This document shows positions 61,751-64,000 of a stretch of 64,000 bases of DNA, in pieces. Position 1 is the first letter of the stretch. The number at the start of each line of letters is the position of its first letter. The notes beneath the pieces were generated by a model that worked only from the letters and a program-made list of their open reading frames with translations, was not told the origin of the DNA and made no database searches. Position numbers and translations under genes: made by a program. This stretch comes from Nitrospira_D sp019636945 (GTDB taxonomy: Bacteria; Nitrospirota; Nitrospiria; Nitrospirales; Nitrospiraceae), in contig NZ_JBLFBO010000004.1 in assembly GCF_047338595.1 (NCBI RefSeq), forward strand, positions 1 to 64,000. The letters run 5' to 3'.

Positions 61751-62089
61751 ATGAAGCGTGTAGCAGCAATGTTCGCGGCAGTCGGTATGTTGACCTTGGG
61801 TTTCGGTCTTTCGGCATTCGCCGCGACCGATGACGGCAGCAAGATCACCATCAAGAGTCCGGCAGCTGGTGCCAAGGTCGGGAGTGATGTTGAGATCGTC
61901 TATGATCTCAAAGTAGGCAGTCAGGCGACGCATGCCCATTGTTTTGTGGATGAGGTCTACCAAAAGGGATGGGATAAGAAATCAGTGAAGGGCATGGCTC
62001 CTGGGACCCATGTCATCAAGATCGTAGCGGCGGATAAGGATCATCAGACCTTGGCCGCTGAAGCGAGCGTGAAGGTGGAAGTGCAGTAA
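61751..62089 (+). CDS. Small exported protein of unknown function
   Basis: 112 residues from ATG 61751 (GAGGAGG upstream). Signal peptide about 1-24 (MLTLGFGLSAFAA). The mature part is beta-rich and Ig-like: ITIKSPAAGAKVGSDVEIVYDLKVGSQATHAHCFVDEVYQKGWDKKSVKGMAPGTHVIKIVAADKDH. The single Cys and clustered His (ATHAHCF) are notable. It resembles short periplasmic DUF4399-type domains, from memory only. It sits between purQ and purL with its own hairpin, perhaps a separate unit. Confidence 0.7.
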   Translation: MKRVAAMFAAVGMLTLGFGLSAFAATDDGSKITIKSPAAGAKVGSDVEIVYDLKVGSQATHAHCFVDEVYQKGWDKKSVKGMAPGTHVIKIVAADKDHQTLAAEASVKVEVQ

Positions 62090-62116
62090 GACGTTCTGTC
62101 TGGACGATGAGATGAG

Positions 62117-62148
62117 GCCGACCGGGCGTGGTTTCGCGCCTGGCCGGC
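62117..62148 (+). terminator. Hairpin after the small exported protein gene
   Basis: GCCGACCGGGCG (62117-62128) pairs with CGCCTGGCCGGC (62137-62148) with one G-T and one weak pair. TTCTGCT follows. It lies 27 bases after the stop; a weak T-tract lowers confidence. Confidence 0.5.
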
Positions 62149-62253
62149 TTCTGCTATTCAGACTTCGTACGTGGGCATGTCGAGCGTGAACCTGTGTCCG
62201 CAGTAGATCGAATGATCCCTGGAAGCTGTGATCCCTCTAACCGCTAGGTCATA

Positions 62254-64000
62254 ATGCAGGCCGGTATGCCTCCTATCACCCAAGATCTGATCGCTCAGCA
62301 CAATCTGACGAGCGACGAGTACAAGAAAATCACCGATATTTTGGGGCGTGAGCCCAACATCACCGAACTCGGAATGTTTTCCGTGATGTGGTCCGAGCAT
62401 TGCTCGTACAAAAGCTCGCGCGTGCATTTGAAGAAATTGCCGACGACGGGGCCTCGTGTGGTACAGGGCCCTGGCGAAAATGCCGGTGCGGTCGATATCG
62501 GAGAGGGGCTCTGTGTGGTCTTCAAGATGGAATCGCATAACCACCCTTCGTTCATTGAGCCCTATCAAGGTGCGGCGACCGGAGTCGGTGGCATTTTACG
62601 CGATATCTTCACGATGGGGGCCAGGCCGATTGCGCTGCTGGATTCCCTCCGGTTTGGAGAACTGCATTCACCGAAAAATCGCCACCTGGTGAAGGGGGTT
62701 GTCTCCGGTATTGCCGGCTACGGCAATTGCATGGGAGTGCCGACTGTCGGGGGGGAGATCGTCTTCAACGACATCTATGCGCTCAATCCGCTGGTCAATG
62801 TGTTTTGTCTGGGGATCGCCAAGAAAGACAAGATCTTCCGTGGCACGGCGGCCGGCGTTGGGAATCCCGTGATCTATTTCGGCTCCAAAACGGGGCGCGA
62901 CGGGATTCATGGCGCGACTATGGCGAGTGACTCGTTCGACGATACCTCAGAACAGAAGCGTCCGACCGTGCAGGTCGGTGATCCCTTTACCGAGAAATTA
63001 TTACTGGAAGCCTGTCTTGAGCTGATGGAGCGTGATTTGCTCGTTGGGATTCAAGACATGGGCGCTGCGGGGTTGACGAGCTCCTCCTGTGAAATGGCTT
63101 CTCGTGCCGGGAATGGAATTGAGCTGGATCTCACGGTCGTGCCTCGGCGTGAGCCGGGGATGACACCCTATGAAATCATGTTGTCGGAGTCGCAGGAACG
63201 CATGTTGATGGTGGCGAAAGCCGGCAAGGAAGACGAATGCGTCGCGGTGTGCCGGAAGTGGGATCTGGATGTTGCCGTGATTGGGAAAGTGACTGCCGAC
63301 GGAATCTTGCGTGTCCTGGATCAAGGACGCGTCGTTGCTGAGATACCAGCAAAGGCTTTGGCGGACGACGGGCCTCGCTATGAACGGCCCTACCAGCCTC
63401 CCGCGTATCAGGATATGCTCACCAATCTGAATTATGACCTGATTTCCGATGTCAAGGACGCGAATGCGGCGTTATTGGCCTTACTTGAATCTCCCACGAT
63501 TGCGAGTAAGCGGTGGGTCTACGAACAGTACGATCATATGGTACGGACCAATACGATGGTCCGACCAGGGTCTGACGCGGCAGTCGTACGAATCAAGGGG
63601 ACAAACAAAGCCGTGGCCATGACGGTCGATTGCAACAGCCGCTATTGCCTGTTGAATCCCTATGAAGGCGCCCGTCTCGCTGTGGCGGAAGCAGCGCGGA
63701 ATCTCGTTTGCTCCGGTGCCGTTCCGATCGGATTGACCGATTGTCTTAATTTCGGCAATCCGGAGCGTCCCGACATCATGTGGCAATTCGTGATGGCGAT
63801 CGAGGGCATGAAAGATGCCTGTGAACGGTTCCAAATCCCCATTGTGAGTGGAAATGTCAGTTTTTATAACGAAACCAACGGGCTCTCGATTTATCCCACT
63901 CCCATGCTGGGCATGGTCGGTCTGATCGAGAATGCCGAACGGACGATGACGCAGTGGTTCAAGTCGGAGGGGGATGACATCATTTTGCTTGGGAACACCC
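62254..64000 (+). CDS. purL: FGAM synthase large subunit PurL, 3' end outside window
   Basis: Small-type PurL that works with PurS and PurQ. 582 codons are present and open to the end. ITELGMFSVMWSEHCSYKSSR, GPGENAGAVDIGEGLCVVFKMESHNHPSFIEPYQGAATGVGG and GIQDMGAAGLTSSSCEMASR are diagnostic of the ATP-grasp-like AIRS-fold half; the second half (AVAMTVDCNSRYCLLNPYEGARLAVAEAARNLVCSGA) has begun. Start ATG 62254 or 62266 (MPPITQDLIAQHNL); neither has a strong ribosome site. Confidence 0.95.
   Translation, partial: MQAGMPPITQDLIAQHNLTSDEYKKITDILGREPNITELGMFSVMWSEHCSYKSSRVHLKKLPTTGPRVVQGPGENAGAVDIGEGLCVVFKMESHNHPSFIEPYQGAATGVGGILRDIFTMGARPIALLDSLRFGELHSPKNRHLVKGVVSGIAGYGNCMGVPTVGGEIVFNDIYALNPLVNVFCLGIAKKDKIFRGTAAGVGNPVIYFGSKTGRDGIHGATMASDSFDDTSEQKRPTVQVGDPFTEKLLLEACLELMERDLLVGIQDMGAAGLTSSSCEMASRAGNGIELDLTVVPRREPGMTPYEIMLSESQERMLMVAKAGKEDECVAVCRKWDLDVAVIGKVTADGILRVLDQGRVVAEIPAKALADDGPRYERPYQPPAYQDMLTNLNYDLISDVKDANAALLALLESPTIASKRWVYEQYDHMVRTNTMVRPGSDAAVVRIKGTNKAVAMTVDCNSRYCLLNPYEGARLAVAEAARNLVCSGAVPIGLTDCLNFGNPERPDIMWQFVMAIEGMKDACERFQIPIVSGNVSFYNETNGLSIYPTPMLGMVGLIENAERTMTQWFKSEGDDIILLGNT

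Overview
The window reads as a chromosomal segment of a Nitrospira-like bacterium (phylum Nitrospirota). The strongest pointer is an exported pentameric-type chlorite dismutase at 58593-59387, close to the well-studied Nitrospira enzyme. A Gram-negative LPS-transport module, type IV pilus genes, a NarK-like porter and the general codon and GC character fit this. The assignment is inferred from the proteins; no rRNA gene lies in the window.

Region 1 (1-15964) is one long + strand operon. It starts with the end of EF-Tu and runs without a break through the S10, spc and alpha clusters (rpsJ to rplQ, including secY, adk, map, infA, rpmJ and rpoA), ending at a strong hairpin terminator. Region 2 (15979-31580) is housekeeping: lptC-lptA-lptB-rpoN-hpf-rapZ, then a small MerR-like HTH gene with a near-consensus promoter ahead of pilMNOPQ, a 20-bp-stem terminator, aroB, nadE, and the nitrogen pair glnB-glnA. 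PII has its Tyr51 and glutamine synthetase its Tyr397, the classic modification sites.

Region 3 (31581-41107) is signalling and envelope: a secreted Adhesin_E-like protein, a CBS-pair protein, an Uup-type ABC-F ATPase, three HDOD proteins that share sigma-28-like promoters with identical spacing, and a four-gene lipoprotein operon (one BamE-like, three mutually related and of unknown function). Region 4 (41108-49969) is accessory and rearranged: a DUF2971 gene, a glycerophosphodiesterase, a Fic protein with two palindromic operators, two divergent half-size GlnE-like proteins (one with ACT domains), and a broken TumE-like toxin-antitoxin locus lying between the intact 3' end of glnE and a second, diverged copy of that 3' end.

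Region 5 (49970-64000) holds rpoH-groES-groEL on the - strand, a NarK-like MFS porter with an operator-like repeat over its -10, then ribBA-ribH-nusB-purB-cld-purC-(2-TM protein)-purS-purQ-(exported protein)-purL, the last running off the window. The riboflavin and purine genes are tightly packed or overlapping, and cld is embedded among them. A ~210-bp imperfect palindrome lies between purC and the 2-TM gene. No rRNA, tRNA, CRISPR array, prophage or complete IS element was seen.
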